Shown here piece by piece: positions 31,274-46,200 of a stretch of 64,000 nucleotides of DNA. Every line of letters starts with the position of its first letter. Position 1 is the first letter of the stretch. The stretch spans positions 11,038,807 to 11,102,806 of the forward strand of contig JASFXZ010000003.1 of NCBI GenBank assembly GCA_032209605.1, given 5' to 3'. The position numbers and the translations under genes were made by a program. Source of the DNA: Mactromeris polynyma. Its lineage: Eukaryota > Mollusca > Bivalvia > Venerida > Mactridae. The notes below the pieces were generated by a model that saw only the letters and a list, made by a program, of their open reading frames with translations, did no database searches and was not told the origin of the DNA.

Positions 31274-34200
31274 TTACTCTTGTTGAGGTTCCACGTGACC
31301 ATTTTCATGCAACACATTGTCACTTGGCTTTTGTCTCACCAAAAGTGTCCTTGTCGTGTCGTTGTTGTCGGCGAAAATTGGACTATTCTTAATTGCAGCG
31401 TGACGTAATTTCTCCGTGCTGTCGTTCCTCTCGCTCGTTTTTCTACAAAGTTCTTGCATCTGCAAGAGGCTACCCTCTAACGTGTACGCGAAGTAATCTG
31501 ATTGCGTTTCCGCATTCGATTTGAAAGCGGAAATGCAGACGATAATCTTGTCAGGGTGAGGATTGTAACAAATTCCGTACCCATCCGGTACTACCGGACC
31601 GTAACACATGAATGTATCCATCGTAGTGCTAACCTAAATAACACAAAATGAATTATATAATTTTGCAGGCAGTAACAAAATGGTTGAAAAATTCATTGAT
31701 GCAATACATTTTAGGCTGTCGAATTTAAACATGCTAATGACATTGAACCGGGTTTTGCACGGGACGAGTTCGAGTCTGAATTATAAACGAGTCTGAAGAA
31801 ATAGTGACTCGACGCAGCACGCCATCTTCCGCTTGACTAATAGTTTCGTTCATCAGTGAGATTTGGGTGAAAAAAACTGGTCCATCAAAATATAGAATTA
31901 TTTATCAGATGGTCATGTGGTCTTAATTTCGAGGTAGTCTTTAACAGAAGTTTTACTGTACATACACTTGGAGCCATTTCTCACCCGACACTTTTCAAAT
32001 TCGATTTTCTCGATTACGGTTCAAGATATTTATTTCAAATTAAATATTATGTTGTTTGGCACCATTAGCTGTACAAAAATGATAAAATCTTTCATATGTG
32101 ACGATCGGTCACTGTGGCACGAAGGTCATGTACGACTTTGCCATGTTGCACGAGGAAATGTATGTGAGCGTAAAACATCGATTTTTATTTTCATTTTATT
32201 ATTATAGAACGCAATTCAAACCATAAAAAACAGAATTCTGATTTTACAATCAGTTATGGTTCGAATGAATAACATAGAGCGCGGTCGCGCAGTTTGCATG
32301 TTGCAGGCCGACCAATCACTCAGACATGTAAGAAAGTAAGTAAGTAAATCTTTTATTGTAGTGACATTTGTATAAACATCTCAGTATCAACATAATTACA
32401 AAAAGTTTGAAAATGTAATTTACTTATATAGCAATAATTTTAATTGCTCACGAGGTATTAGTTACTCAAATGTACGGATTTTATTGTGATTCGGTGACTT
32501 TTCACATTGTTGGAATTACGCGTTATGTCATTTTGAGAATTCGAATTTTAATACAGTGATGTTTTTATTTGTTAAGTTTTATATGTATTTGTTGATCTAT
32601 TGAAATTAAATTTCTGAGAAGTACGTATGAAGTGTTGAATTAATTATATTCCAAATTTGAACGAAATCCGCTAACAAATAATCCAGTTATACCGAATTAT
32701 ATATGTGTCGGGTTAGAAGTGGCTCCAAGTGTAGATCTACTACAGATTACACATCCGGGCAATTATCGGCAAACACCAGAGGGTTGCTATGGCAATCATG
32801 AACATGTTTGCTATCGCTACACCTATCAACAGCTCTTAATGTGGGACAGTAGCTCTATATAATTCTGCATTTTTCTGAGTTTTACTGTATACGTCTGTTA
32901 CCATGGTTACGAACATGGACAAATAAAACAAAAACAAAATCCTGCGCGGAAAAGCCAAAACGTCTAAGGCATTACACGCTTGATCAGTCTGAGCACGCCA
33001 AAGAAGTGATTTATCAAAGATGGCCTTTACTGGAATAATTACCGTTGTAGTCAATTAAGAACTGCATCATGATTCTCCGTTCATTACAATAACCGCAAAA
33101 ATCAAAGCACTCAATGACCTGCTATTTAAACACGAGTTGTTGCGTTTAGACATTCATTGATTAATAGAAAGGAAATAGCAATTAATGATAATATTATCTG
33201 CATCACTCAAAAACCAATTAATTTATCTTGATCAACAATTATACAGCGGAAGTCAAACAGCTTACATTTCATAATCCGAGAGGTTACGAATCAAGTTCCA
33301 TCCCAAAACGAGCAGTTTGGAGCAGAATAATACAGTTCAGAAAATATTTCAATTATTTTGATGGATGTGTAATGTGAAATAAATCCGGGCGGTCCTTTTA
33401 TAATGATTTCATGTATTGAAAATATCAGTTACGTAATCAAAGTATCAATTAGTTAATGTTTTATTTTTTTGTTTGACAGGATAGGTCAGACGGCACCAAA
33501 TTCATACATCCAGTCTGACGTGACATCGTAAAATCGGCATTTGAGTTTTGGCGTATTAAAATTATATCGTCAACACCGAACTTAAACAAGACAAGTCTCA
33601 CCTGGCTTGTAGATAAAGTGAAATGGTTGGATTTCTGGTAGGTATCATCTGTAAATAGATCTGGTGTTGGCATATTTAATTCCGCTGCCATCTGTCTTAA
33701 ACCCAGTAAATGGCAGTCCACGCCATTTCCAAGAATAGTCTAAAATTGTTAGATTGAAATAAAATAAATTATTGTTATGGGGATTGTTTAATGATTTGTG
33801 ATGCCTTGAATTCGACTTGCTTTCTTGCATCCTCATGAGCAATGGCTGATGACCCCAATGCCAATGCAAGTTTCCCGACAAGAATGTCATTCCTTACCAA
33901 ATATGTAAAAAAGATTTTTAGCAAACCGTTAATCAAAATTGAGATTTTGAGAATGTTTAAATGGGATTAATGTGTGAAATATTGTATTTGAGGTATAGGC
34001 TGTTTACCCTTGCACTTACTCAGTGCCTAATGTTTTGCATTATAACTGTAGTTTTCTTAGGGGTCAGAGTGGGGATGCATTGTATTGTGCATGTGGCGTT
34101 CGCTGGAACAATTAAATCTCTCTGTACGACGCCAGTTGCTATTCGATGATCTTTGTGTAGTTTTCGGATGATTACTGCGTGCTAAACTTATCGTATTTGT

Positions 34201-37200
34201 CATATTTGGTATGAAATAAAATAAATTTTGTGTTTATAATGAGAATTTTATCTAGAAACAATGCAGATTTGAGACTTTGAAAAGGTCGCCAAATTGTTCC
34301 TTTTGATTCATTTTTCTTCTACACAGAATAATCGGTGATTCTGTGGTCTCCCCTTGTTATTCAATATAGTTTTTATCCCTGAGCGACCACATGCCATAAA
34401 ACAATGTCAATGCATAAATGTCAATGGCCGACAGCTATCATTGCACTGAGATTTATTTATAACCTGCTGTCGCCCAGGAGAGAAATCAAAAAGACAATAT
34501 AGAATGTTTTACTTGTGTCATTATCTGTGTTTGCCACGCCATTGCTTGTCTTAGAAGCCTCATCTTCTCTTCTTCCTGAAATTAATAGAAAAGGGAACAT
34601 GAAAGAAAATATTTAAAAAAAACACCGCAAGCTGATGCAGACGCTCGTCTGCGGTCCACTTATCATTAAGACTGACACTTTCTTAGAAACGAAGCTAAAT
34701 GCAATGTCGTGGACACAAGGCAGACGACTATGATCAAGCCACGAAAAAATCTCTTCGTTTTTTCAAAACCGATGAGTTATTATCGATTCAGGTATGTATA
34801 TTAGATATAGACCAATTTTATTGAACTGTCTCTTTCTTTACGAGGAATAATGAATTTCTAGTGTATACATTTTGAACAGAACCATCATTCGGTAAATCTC
34901 GGCACTTTCCGTAAAACATTTCAGTTTGACGGAAATTGCCGAGAAATTCCGAAAAAACAGAGCATTTAATTATATAATATATTATTTAAACCTAAACCAA
35001 GTTGGCGGTATCTGTAACACATTCGCCAATTCACCAACAGCATACCGTCTGCTTCGTCCCTATAACTTTCCATAATTTTGTTGCGTCAAAGAACAAAACT
35101 ACATTTGCTTTCTTGGGAAGTAAAACAGTTTAAAACAAACCAACACATGATTACCATACACAAATCAGGACACGGCGCCATTTTCAACAACCATATTTTT
35201 CATGAAATAATCCAGAATATAATAACTCATTAAATGCTCATACAAACTTAAATTACAATAATAAGAAATAGTTACGTAGAAAAGCTAAGGTCAGTCTGTG
35301 CTGACTTGTAATTTACAACAAACACATTGTAGGTCACGTGACATTATCAAAGTAACCCAGTAACACTGATTAGGTCACAGGAGATTGTCACAAGTATCTC
35401 CCTTTATTCATTCTAGAGTTATCTCCCTATATCTCTTCTATAGTATACGCATATATAATACTATAGAAGGAATAAAGGGTGAGCACTCTAGAATGGGTAA
35501 AGGGAGATAACTCGTGACGATATCATGTGGATTAGGTCAACTTTTCGCCATACACACATGAAGTAATGATGAAACACGACGTAAAGGGGATACTTTGTCC
35601 TTGCAGTGAGATGATTTATCACACTTGCTACCAGATTGAATTGCCCTGTTCGTATCAAGACATATCTAACAGACCAACACATGCTATTTTCTTTGATAGA
35701 ATCGTCGCTAATATACAAACGCTAACCTTATTATCAATGAGCAACTGAGCATTAGTGTAACGATTTATTGTCAGGACTGATAAATGACCTGATTCATGGC
35801 ATGGCTAAAGATATGGCTTATTGTTTTTATAAGAGTGTTTCATTATTGTTTTCCGAATGAATCAAGACATAGGGGCGATAAAAGTGAAGTTCCCTAACCA
35901 ACGATCAAATCTGATTTGCATTTTTTCTGATTGCCTTGTATTCGCTGCATTGGTCCCGGTTTGGTTAAGGATTTAATACCGTATTTTAAATAGGTATGGC
36001 GGCCAGTTAAGCAAACCAGGGTTTTTGGGGTCGCCAACCAGTTCTGACCCATTTTTTCGCAACAAAGGAGACATTTCTCATGAATCAATGCATTAGCAGT
36101 GGAGGGCAAATGAATTTTGATGAATTATCGTAAGTCAAATGTCGCGGAGCACATGCGCCTCATCCGGGCAACGAACCTACAGCCTCCAGATTGGGAGTCG
36201 AGTGTTCTACCGGGTGAGCTAAATGTGTTTTCATGAAAATGCAATCATTGGAGTTGCCGCAAGGGAAAACATTAAAGTGTAAGCGTATAATAGATGAACA
36301 CATAACGATAAACACACATTGTCCTTTAAATTGAACTCGTACGAGTCAGTTTTATAGAATTATGCCTCTGTAGAAATCCACGTTATAGGACTTTTCAGAC
36401 AACCATATGTGTCGACTATACGAGTAATCGCGAATCAAAATAATGCAACAACAGCCCACTATACACATTTGGACGAGTTTTTAAAGTTACGAATAAGTTT
36501 AACATCCTGACAATCTTAGTCGATTCCGTGGTAAAGGAATGGTAAATACACCAATAATTGATTGGGGTTTCTTTCCTCTATTGTAACTCTTTCGATGTTT
36601 CACAATATAAAAAAAATCACATGCCAAATATCACAAGTCTGGGCTATTACTCAAGACGTTTTGATTTTCTGTCTCGGACGGTAAAACCATGCAAGATTTC
36701 CTCGTTTGTAAAAGAACAATGTCATTCATTATCAACAACGCTCTCGGCGCAGCAATGACATTTTTATTGCCTGGCCAGGCCTTACATCAATATGTGAAAA
36801 GGATATTCATGGGACGATACGCGGGGCTGCTTTGATAGCAATTCGTTATATGGTAGAATAGAAAGAACAATCCAATATTGGTTACTGAATATGGTCTGCA
36901 GAGGGCTTCCTATTCTATACAGAAGCATTGATAACTCTGTGTAACACTAATGAAGTGCGACTCTTGGGATTTCTGACGACTGTGTTTATTAGATTAAATA
37001 GGTTTTCTCGATCTTTATCAATTTTCTTCTGGTCTTTATTGTAATTTGCCGCCAAATAAACGACATTGTACATATCCCGGTTTAATTCTGTAATAGACAT
37101 AGAGTCGTCTGCGTATTAGAATAATTACGCACGTATAATACAGAACAACCCAATCTATAAACACACCTACACAAGGTGTTGTTTAATATGTTGTTTGGAC

Positions 37201-40200
37201 GGTGTTTTGGGTGGGAGTTATCCCCTGACGTATAAACAGTAAAAAGCAAAATACAACAAACAAGCGAGGGAAGTTTTGTTTATCATGTTGCTGGACAGGC
37301 ACACTTTTATCAGTGAGTAACTCTCTTAGACTCTATGGGCTACTAAATATTGTCACGAATGTTTACAAAATCACATTTTTGAATTTTAAAATTTTAAAAA
37401 CATAATATGTCGAAGGTGAAATTTTTATTCGTAAATATAAATACTTAAATACCCAAAACATGAATGAACAGTTCTAACACGTAGTTTACAATAAACAAAT
37501 ACTATTCGCGTAGATTTAGTGCAATAGTAGGAGGTAGAATAATGGCAGCATTTGGTAGTATAATACCTTTATAAACATATTCATATTGCACAATAATCTT
37601 TCTACACTGTCATGACATGCCTAACATATCCTGCACGAGTACTCGCATGAACATATGAACATTATTTGAATTTCAAATTGACGAATTGAACAAAATTACT
37701 ATTATAACTAAAAATATCAGAATACTTTTCAGTAAGTTGTATTGGTAATGTCTGTAAAATAATATGTATTTGTTTAAGTACGTAAACAATTAAATTCAGC
37801 TTTATTTACTGGAGGGAATACAAGTAAACAAGTTGACAGTCGCTCAACGTGACCGGGATGATAATTTCCTTTGTCTCTTGAAACTAATCGTTTACGTTCT
37901 GAGAAGCAATGGGTTTCCTTCCTAGCCAATGGACACCCATCGAGTGTTTGTGACAGGAGAACGGCTTGCTTCTGTTCACCTTTAGCAAGTTGTTCTGACA
38001 TGACTCTCGAACATAATGGGACATACGACTGGCATTTTTATAAACATTACTAATATAAAACATTATAAAATACAGATGTATCCATGGAAACGTAAATAAC
38101 ATCCATGAATTAAAACAGAAATTATTGCAAAACATGTTCAGGTCAATCCAATCACATATTTATACTATTTTTATAATAATAAATCTAACACTGAGATTTT
38201 TTATCAAAGTCATGATAACTCACAACAATGCATTTACCATGGCAACCATAGAACATTATTGTAGCATTTGTCTCTTACTACATGAAAAGTGTGAATTATT
38301 ACAAAACTTAAAGTGATCGACTACCACGTGTTATAACGATTTTAACTAATGGTGCATTTTTTTAAAACCGCATGACAATTTTGGCATTTTCAGATAATTT
38401 AATCCAATACATATCCACAATGATATATTCACCTTAATTCGCAATAGGGGCATTGTTTGGTAGAATGTGGACCGTGTCCCTCGGTAGACATAGCTTTGCT
38501 TGTACGCATTGTTCATAAACATGCTCTGGTATAACCACATTCATGCTGAATGTTGGACAAATAATGAATATACAACAACTTAATCGACAAATGTTATGAT
38601 CACATTTAGCCATATTTTGGAAGTTGATTGTACCGTTGTCATGAGATGAGACTATCTGTTAAGACATATGGACCCAATGCCCACCATTAGCTACTAAAAT
38701 GTTTCTATTCATAACCACATAACGATAGCTATTTGTTTCTAATAGTCCCCAAATGTGAACCAATTTGTAAAATGATAGTTATGTTATGTTTTCAATTTTG
38801 TCTGTTACTTGAATGATCTCAGAATATTCCCCATTTTATGTTGTCTTTACCATAAAATGAACCTGTGGTAACGTTATTATCATAAACATAATAGGAAAAT
38901 ATATAACTGCAAGTCTAAATAATATTTAACATTTTTACATATTTTCCATGTTGCATTCTTCGGACATTTTCTCTTCGGATTTTTATCCAAAGCTATAAAT
39001 TCCAGCCCCTTAGCCGTGCCCTTTTGCATATATGGTGAATGGTGACAGTGCACTATGTATGCGACATTTCCTGTTCGACTTCTTCACTAATTTTTATTAA
39101 CACAACAGCATTACATGCGTGCCATGTGGCGCCCGTAAAAAGTCTCCCCCTACACAAAATTGATATCGTTAGTAGTCGTTCTTTGGCTGTGTTATTGATA
39201 CGCATCGCCCCCATCCCGACCCTAAAATCCTGTTACCTTTGGTATGGCATTGCACTTTGTATACGGCATTTTCAGCCCTATTTCTTCATTCATTATTATT
39301 GCAATGAAAACAGCAGACATACCAATAAACTACAAAAATCAATATGTGGTAAGGTGACAAAAACATCTTTTATGTACCGAAAATATTTTGCTTGTCATAA
39401 ATCATTCCTCCAAACTCATGCATAATTGGTATCTAAAATTGCTATTAAATTACTTACAGTGTATTCGTTTTTGGCGACCATGGCTTGAACCCATTCTAAA
39501 GCTGCCGGAGAGTTAGCCCGGATGTTGTCTACACGACCTAACCGAAATCGTCTTGTGGATGCACTCTCGTAAGTTGACACTAAAGACCCATGGATCCTTG
39601 AATAAAAAACAACATTTCATGAGTGAGATGGATCTTTAATTTTGTGCATGAACGCTTGTACCACTTTATTATCGTGTGTTTTACAAAGTGTGTCCCGCTC
39701 TCCATGCATATTGCAAGAGCTTTTCATTACAAAAAGAAACTTCAAACTTAAATTAGCTGAGTTTTCACTTAGTAGAGTTAATGTCAAAGCAGTATTAGGC
39801 GTGTTTCAGGCTAATCTCAAATGTTTGAGTGTCTATTTAACATTCGAGTTGAGACTTATCTTAAATTTTCCTTTTGGATATCAAGCATTTCTGGGAATTT
39901 TCAAACAGTTTGAGTGAACTTTTATCTTTGGGTGTAAATAAGAAATGGAGATAATGTATTAATACGGGTCACATATTAAAGTTAAATGGTGATTCAATGC
40001 AAAAGACAAACTATATTCGAAGAAAATCATAGTCGAAATGAAACAATAATCAAAAGCGAAGACTACAACCTTTTATGGTAATAAAGATATCTTACTTGAA
40101 GTAAGTGAGTTGTAGCGCAAGTTGAATGAACGAGTCAGGACTCATGTTGTTGGCTTTTGGGAATTCTTTGCCAAAATGATCAAATCGTAAAACATACAAG

Positions 40201-43200
40201 TCTAGATCTTCAATTGTCCTTGAAAATAGAAAATAAACATACAAATAAAACAATGGAAACAGCATCGATTGTTATAAGACAGCAACCCTCCCACGCATCA
40301 GTAAACATATCCAAATAAATCATGTTCCTCTATAAGATAATACGTATCTGACCCGTTATTAAGTGTCATAGTACGTATAAATATGATCGAATTAGTAATC
40401 TGCGTCCCTCGAGTCGTCTGCTTTCTTCATACTGAAGTTATAGCTAACCTGGAAACATCCTTTGGCAATGTTTTCCATAATTAGGGTAAAGTTAGTACAT
40501 CCTGACATAAATGATACAAATTAAGATAAGGAACTATGTTCGTATAAGGTTAACCGTCTCTTGTGTGTTATCTACATAGGAATATGGCATACGTCTGCTT
40601 GCATGCAAAAGTAACATGGACTAGAGTATGATATTACCGATAACATGTTTCAATTAAGTATTATATAAGTTAGTACCTTTTTTTTAATGTTACAGTCTTT
40701 GTGGCGCATGTAAGAAAGTACTGCACACTATAAGAACCACCAGAGAATTACAGCAACGTGATAAAGACGTCAGTGAAGCAAACACTGTGTCATGATACTG
40801 ATATTCTGTACATGCATCACATGGTAGAAAAGTCAGTGGGAAATATTATATTTTTGATACAATGATCTTGTCTTGAAACCCTGATATATTTGTAGGAGGC
40901 CATCGGGGCCAAAGGTCAATAGTTCAAATCAAAGACGACGCTGAATTCAAGTGCAGTTAGAAAAAAACCAACAGGCGCTTTTTTGTCCGCTTTAATATAG
41001 TACTCATTATTTCTTCAAATATTTATATTTATTGCTTGTGCCCATTTTGTATTGTTTTTTTTAAACTTGTACCTATGTATTTCTTTCCAACTGTCTGCTT
41101 ACGGGACTGCTGTGAGGTTTGTATTTGCCTGCTAGACTTCAACAATGAAGTTCTTAAAGTTCAAATTTTTTTCTTACAGCTAATGATCGACACGCTTTAG
41201 AAAAAACTTGTTCATAAAAAATATTTCCGTTTGACATACCTGTCCATGTGGGTGATGGCATTTTTAATTGATTGTTTTACAATATCAGTAAGTTTCCATT
41301 CCAGTTTTCGAGGTTGCGGCAACTCACAAATCGATTGCATACGTCTTAATTTCTTCTCGTGAACTTCTTGCCTGAAACAAACGTTGTAAAATAAACATCC
41401 AAAACTGTCTAATGAAATATAAAACAGACAAACAAACTTTTAAGGTAAGTTTTCCAATTTAAGGCCCATAATTCGTAACCAAGATACACAGTTTTATCTA
41501 AAGCACAAAGTCAGACCTATTTATTTTCAAAATTAATGTGAATGATGATTGCGTTCGTCTGGTAAAATAGAATAAAACTGCATAAAATAGGAAATAAAAA
41601 TATGATCAACCAAGTATGCATTGTAGTTCTTAAATGGTGTGGATACATGATCGATACAAGGGAATGGCAGGTGTATTGTCTTTTTTTAGAGATGAGAACT
41701 ATTTTGTTGGGTTTCAATGCATTCTTGCAGTTTCTTCTTCAAACAAATCACACACCACTCCACACCCTACGGCCTTGTCGTCATGAGTTGATCAGGTTCA
41801 AACGTTTCAAACAATGTTTTTATCGATACAGGTTGTTCAATTGAGTGTAAATGAATGATCAGTAAAAACACAAGTACTTAGCGATCTCTGTGGTCAAGCG
41901 ATTATGGTCGCTGATTTCAAATGACTTGACCCTCTCAACTGCGGGTCAGAATCCTACCCGAGATGCATAATTTGTTTGTGAGGGAGCAATCCAGCTGGCT
42001 TATGGACGGTCAGTGATTATACCCAGGTGCCCGCATATGCCCATTATAATGCCAGAAGGGGCACATGGGCCTTACTGCACACTAATAGCTTGGATAGTTA
42101 CTTACTGGCCCTGGCTGTTTATGTGACGTAGAGCCCCATTGCAGAAACAGAAAACACAAGAAATTCTTATATCTTACATGTATTTCAGTAGATGTTCAAT
42201 CAGCTGTACAACAGCTATACCTTCAGATGGTGAATGTTCGTAATTCAATCCACATGCGCCATCTCTTGATATGATAAACTACAACAGACACAATAACAGA
42301 GAGAGAATAAGTTGCTACAGTGAACGCCACATACACAAGACAGTGCCTCCCCACACAAAGTTAGGCTTTACGTCCCATCTATGAACAACGGAACGCAAGC
42401 ACTTCAGAGCTTTTTACGACGAACGTATGTACTGGTTAAGATTCAACTATAAACAAATGTACATTGGCAGCGAATAATTCAGTCAAATTAAATGTCTCTG
42501 TTGATTGGTCAGCTGCAAACATCGACTTAATCGGCCTACTTCGGTTAACTCCATAGCGTTCCGAATATGTCTGCGTTTTTTAATTTAATGGCACCACATG
42601 ATAAACGTGATCACATCAACGGATAGCAGTAAATGTTAATGCTGCTGGTGCTACTGCTGATATTGCAAATTATGAGAAATAAGTACAGAAGACCCCAGAA
42701 ACACAATCATGGAAAACATGAAAAAAGGCAACCATCACCATGAAAAACCCATAAAAATTATTATTAAGCTCACTGCTTTGGAAAAGACGTTGCCATTACA
42801 CAGTGTTCCATGATGAACAGCATGTGTTCGCAGACAAATAAAGCGTATATGGTAGAGATTTGGAGATAAATGAACTTGAAACAAAGTAATGGTCTAGTAA
42901 AACAGGCATGATTAATGTCACATATGGTCGGGCATCAACGATGAATCACCATTTTGTAGTGTCATAACACACAAATTTATGGATAATGAAGACACAGACA
43001 AGGTTTATATGAAGGAAAATACAGTAATTATGAGACGGTCGATACTAGACGAATATCAATAAAATCTGGGGTTTTCTTCCTTAATATAAACCGTAAGGTT
43101 AAATGTGGCGTTCTTTATGAAATATAATATTGCCTGCGTCTCCAGTCTATGGTGGTACATCATTATGACCAAGCAATCTTTATATTAGACAGTAAATACT

Positions 43201-46200
43201 AGATGTCGCATCATCTGCTTGCCAGATAATCTATCACCTTAAAAGCTTTGGGTCTCAACACTGTAATTTTACTGAAATAATGTAGTCGGGGATTTTAAAT
43301 TGTGTAAAAAGTTAAAAATCGTCAAAAAGTGGAAATAATATCACTTGAATGATGTTAACACTTAGGCTTTTCATTTTAGACTACAGTTTCCAACAAAACA
43401 GACACACATTTGTGTGACACAGCAAATAGCACATAAGAGGCGGTCGTAGGAACAAGTAAATAACAAGCTAGATGCAGTATATTTGTTTTTCATTTTCTTT
43501 TTTGGCTCCCATAGGGGATTGTCTTTTATGTTGCAAATACATCTATACGTTATTGTGCACATCTGTAGTATAAACGAACATGTTCGATGAAGTTACAGAA
43601 TCTTTGTATAGTGAACCTTAAATAACAAAAACACAAATCACATTTACTATAAAGACTAATTGCTCTTTATTGAAGATCCTCGAATTATTTACATAATTAC
43701 AGTTAAAATCCTCGAACACGTACGACCGATCCATTTCATTACAGTATTTTCATTGGTTGCTTTATAATTCGGTGCAGATGTTTGGACCAATCGCAACGCT
43801 CATTCTTTTATTTAGCCTGTAAGAAGCAATTTAATTGGTTGATACTTGGTCTGGTCTAAACTGGTAATAATCCTATTAAATGACAGAACATAAGCCAGTT
43901 GACGATTACAGGGACACATAATGGTCAATCCTGGTATTCGACGATGCTTTGTCCACATAAACAAATATTACCTGCATAGTTTTATCGAACCATCGGTTGC
44001 AGCTGTTGATTTTACTGCCATGGCCATGAAGCATCTGGAGAATCAAGGACACGTCATCTCGGACCTTCATACTTGTCTCGTCCATACTTCTCTGATGATT
44101 GAATGAGATCGGTATACTTCTGTCTAAACACAGTATGAACATACAATTCTCTACTTGTTCAATGCAGTCTCTGTTGAATGCATCTAAAATAAATGACAAT
44201 ACATATATAACTTACCAATCTGTCGTTTTCAAGACAGATTTCATTTTAAGAAATCGTTTCTATCAACTATACTACATAAACAATGACGTGTCAAACAAAA
44301 CTGTGAAGAAAATTGCGCGGGTTAATGATTAAATATACTGGGAGTGTATGGATACAAAACCTTGACCAATGGAAAACTATCTAAGCGCAATTATACCTAA
44401 AGTAGTCTTGTAATGTAAGTTAGTTATTGTTCGTTAATTAAATAATGTTGTCATACACAAAATTTCGTACATTAAACTGAGACCAACTTAAAGATGTGAA
44501 AAGTGTCAAAAAGCACTGTTGATATTATCAAATAGATACCTGTACTGATCAATTTCAATAAACATATCAGTTCCACCATGTTAAAATGCACCTAAAACGA
44601 TTAACTAGAATGTGATCAGTAGTCTACTTTTAAAATACCATAAGTTTTCCGCTTAAAATGTCTGCTTTATTTGTAAAAAAACTGTGTCAAAACAGATTCG
44701 AGTGTGTTCCACAATTTGTGGCGCTTTCTGCAACCAATCCTTTGATAATTTTTCATTGTGTGCATTGTTTGTATATTTATATGCAACAGAAATTATTTGT
44801 CTTTCATTGTTTCTCTTTAGGTATGTATATAGTATGTATATATTTGTTTGCTACTTTTTATTCTTTTTACGTCATTTTTTTAGTAGATGACCAGTTTCAA
44901 ATTAAGAACTGTATTAGTTGACAATTCTCAGTTATCAAAACAAAATCAAACAAAGAAAACTTCATGTAATATTTCACGCAAAATATTGGTAACCGAAAGG
45001 TAAACGTAACGATATTTTCCTTTTCACTTGAATTCATGTATTTTATGATATGTACAGGACATTTATCAATGCAGCTTTTTGCAGAATGGCTGCTACTAAA
45101 GCATCTTTCTTGGATATTCAAAAGCATTGGCATCTTGCGCATAAATAACGGAAAGAATTGTAGCATATTATGGAGACAGATTGGTAACTTTTCTGGTTAC
45201 AAATATACCAAAAGAGCAAACCCCGGCCGTGCCATCTCACATTGTTCCTTAAAAGGCACTTAATACTTATTTTCTCAATTTGATTATAGATAGCACACAC
45301 ACTTGCAATGAATTAAACTACCGAAACATATTCTTTTAAACATGTAATCGTGAGGTTCAGCGTTTCAGAACGTTTTGTTTCAACTTGGCGAAGACGTCTC
45401 GGAAGACAAAATGGCGAGCCAATAAACCAGCCAATCACGATCGGTGATTTGGTTACAGATTTAGTCAGAGGTGCGGTAAATGACAACAATGCACTCTCGG
45501 TTTTGTTTGTCAATTTTGTTTGGAGATGTTCCTAGATAGAGATCACAAATAGACACGCAATTGCTCTTTTTCATGTCTCAGGATTACTGAATTCCGTGCT
45601 GCCTTCTTAGTGACCGATTGTAGCATTAGTAAAGGTAAATGGCATGTGGAATAGTTCTTGACAATCGTACATTCAACACAATATGAAGCAGGGAGGAAAA
45701 CAATCACAAAACAGAAATTCTTTACACAAATGAAGGAGGCACACACATGGAGGGGGAACAACAACGAACATACCAGGGGGTACTACGGAGAGTAAGGGAG
45801 GACACTCAGGAAGGGTAAAAACAACGAATGGACCAGAGGACACATACAGGGAGGGACAAAACAACGAATGAACCAGAGGACACATACAGGGAGGGACAAA
45901 ACAACGAATGTACCAGAGGACACATACAGGGAGGGACAAAACAATGAATGTACCAGAGGACACATACAGGGAAGGACAAAACAACGAATGAACCAGAGGA
46001 CACATACAGGGAGGAACAAAACAATGAATGAACCAGAGGACACATATAGGGAGGGACAAAACAATGAATGTACCAGAGGACACATACAGGGAGGGACAAA
46101 AACAATGAATGAACCAGAGGACACATACAGGGAGGGACAAAACAATGAATGTACCAGAGGACACATACAGGGAGGGACAAAACAATGAATGTACCAGAGG

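Larger units (their letters stand above)
34576..39457. other. CHAT intron (4.9 kb) with repeats only
   Basis: No supported exon. Open frames here (for example 38135-37884 minus and 39039-39425 plus) match no family I know and have no consistent splice context. Recognisable contents are the palindrome repeat at 34620, an inverted repeat at 35393-35520 and a tRNA-derived repeat at 36155-36227. Confidence 0.6.

Noticed and set aside
36915..37100. 61-codon minus-strand open frame as a CHAT exon
   Set aside because: The CHAT exons on both sides (39458-39596 and 34513-34575) join in phase without it and the peptide does not align with the family.
39039..39425. 128-codon plus-strand open frame
   Set aside because: Antisense inside a CHAT intron, no family resemblance, and the region contains internal repeat-like similarity (39031 versus 39241).
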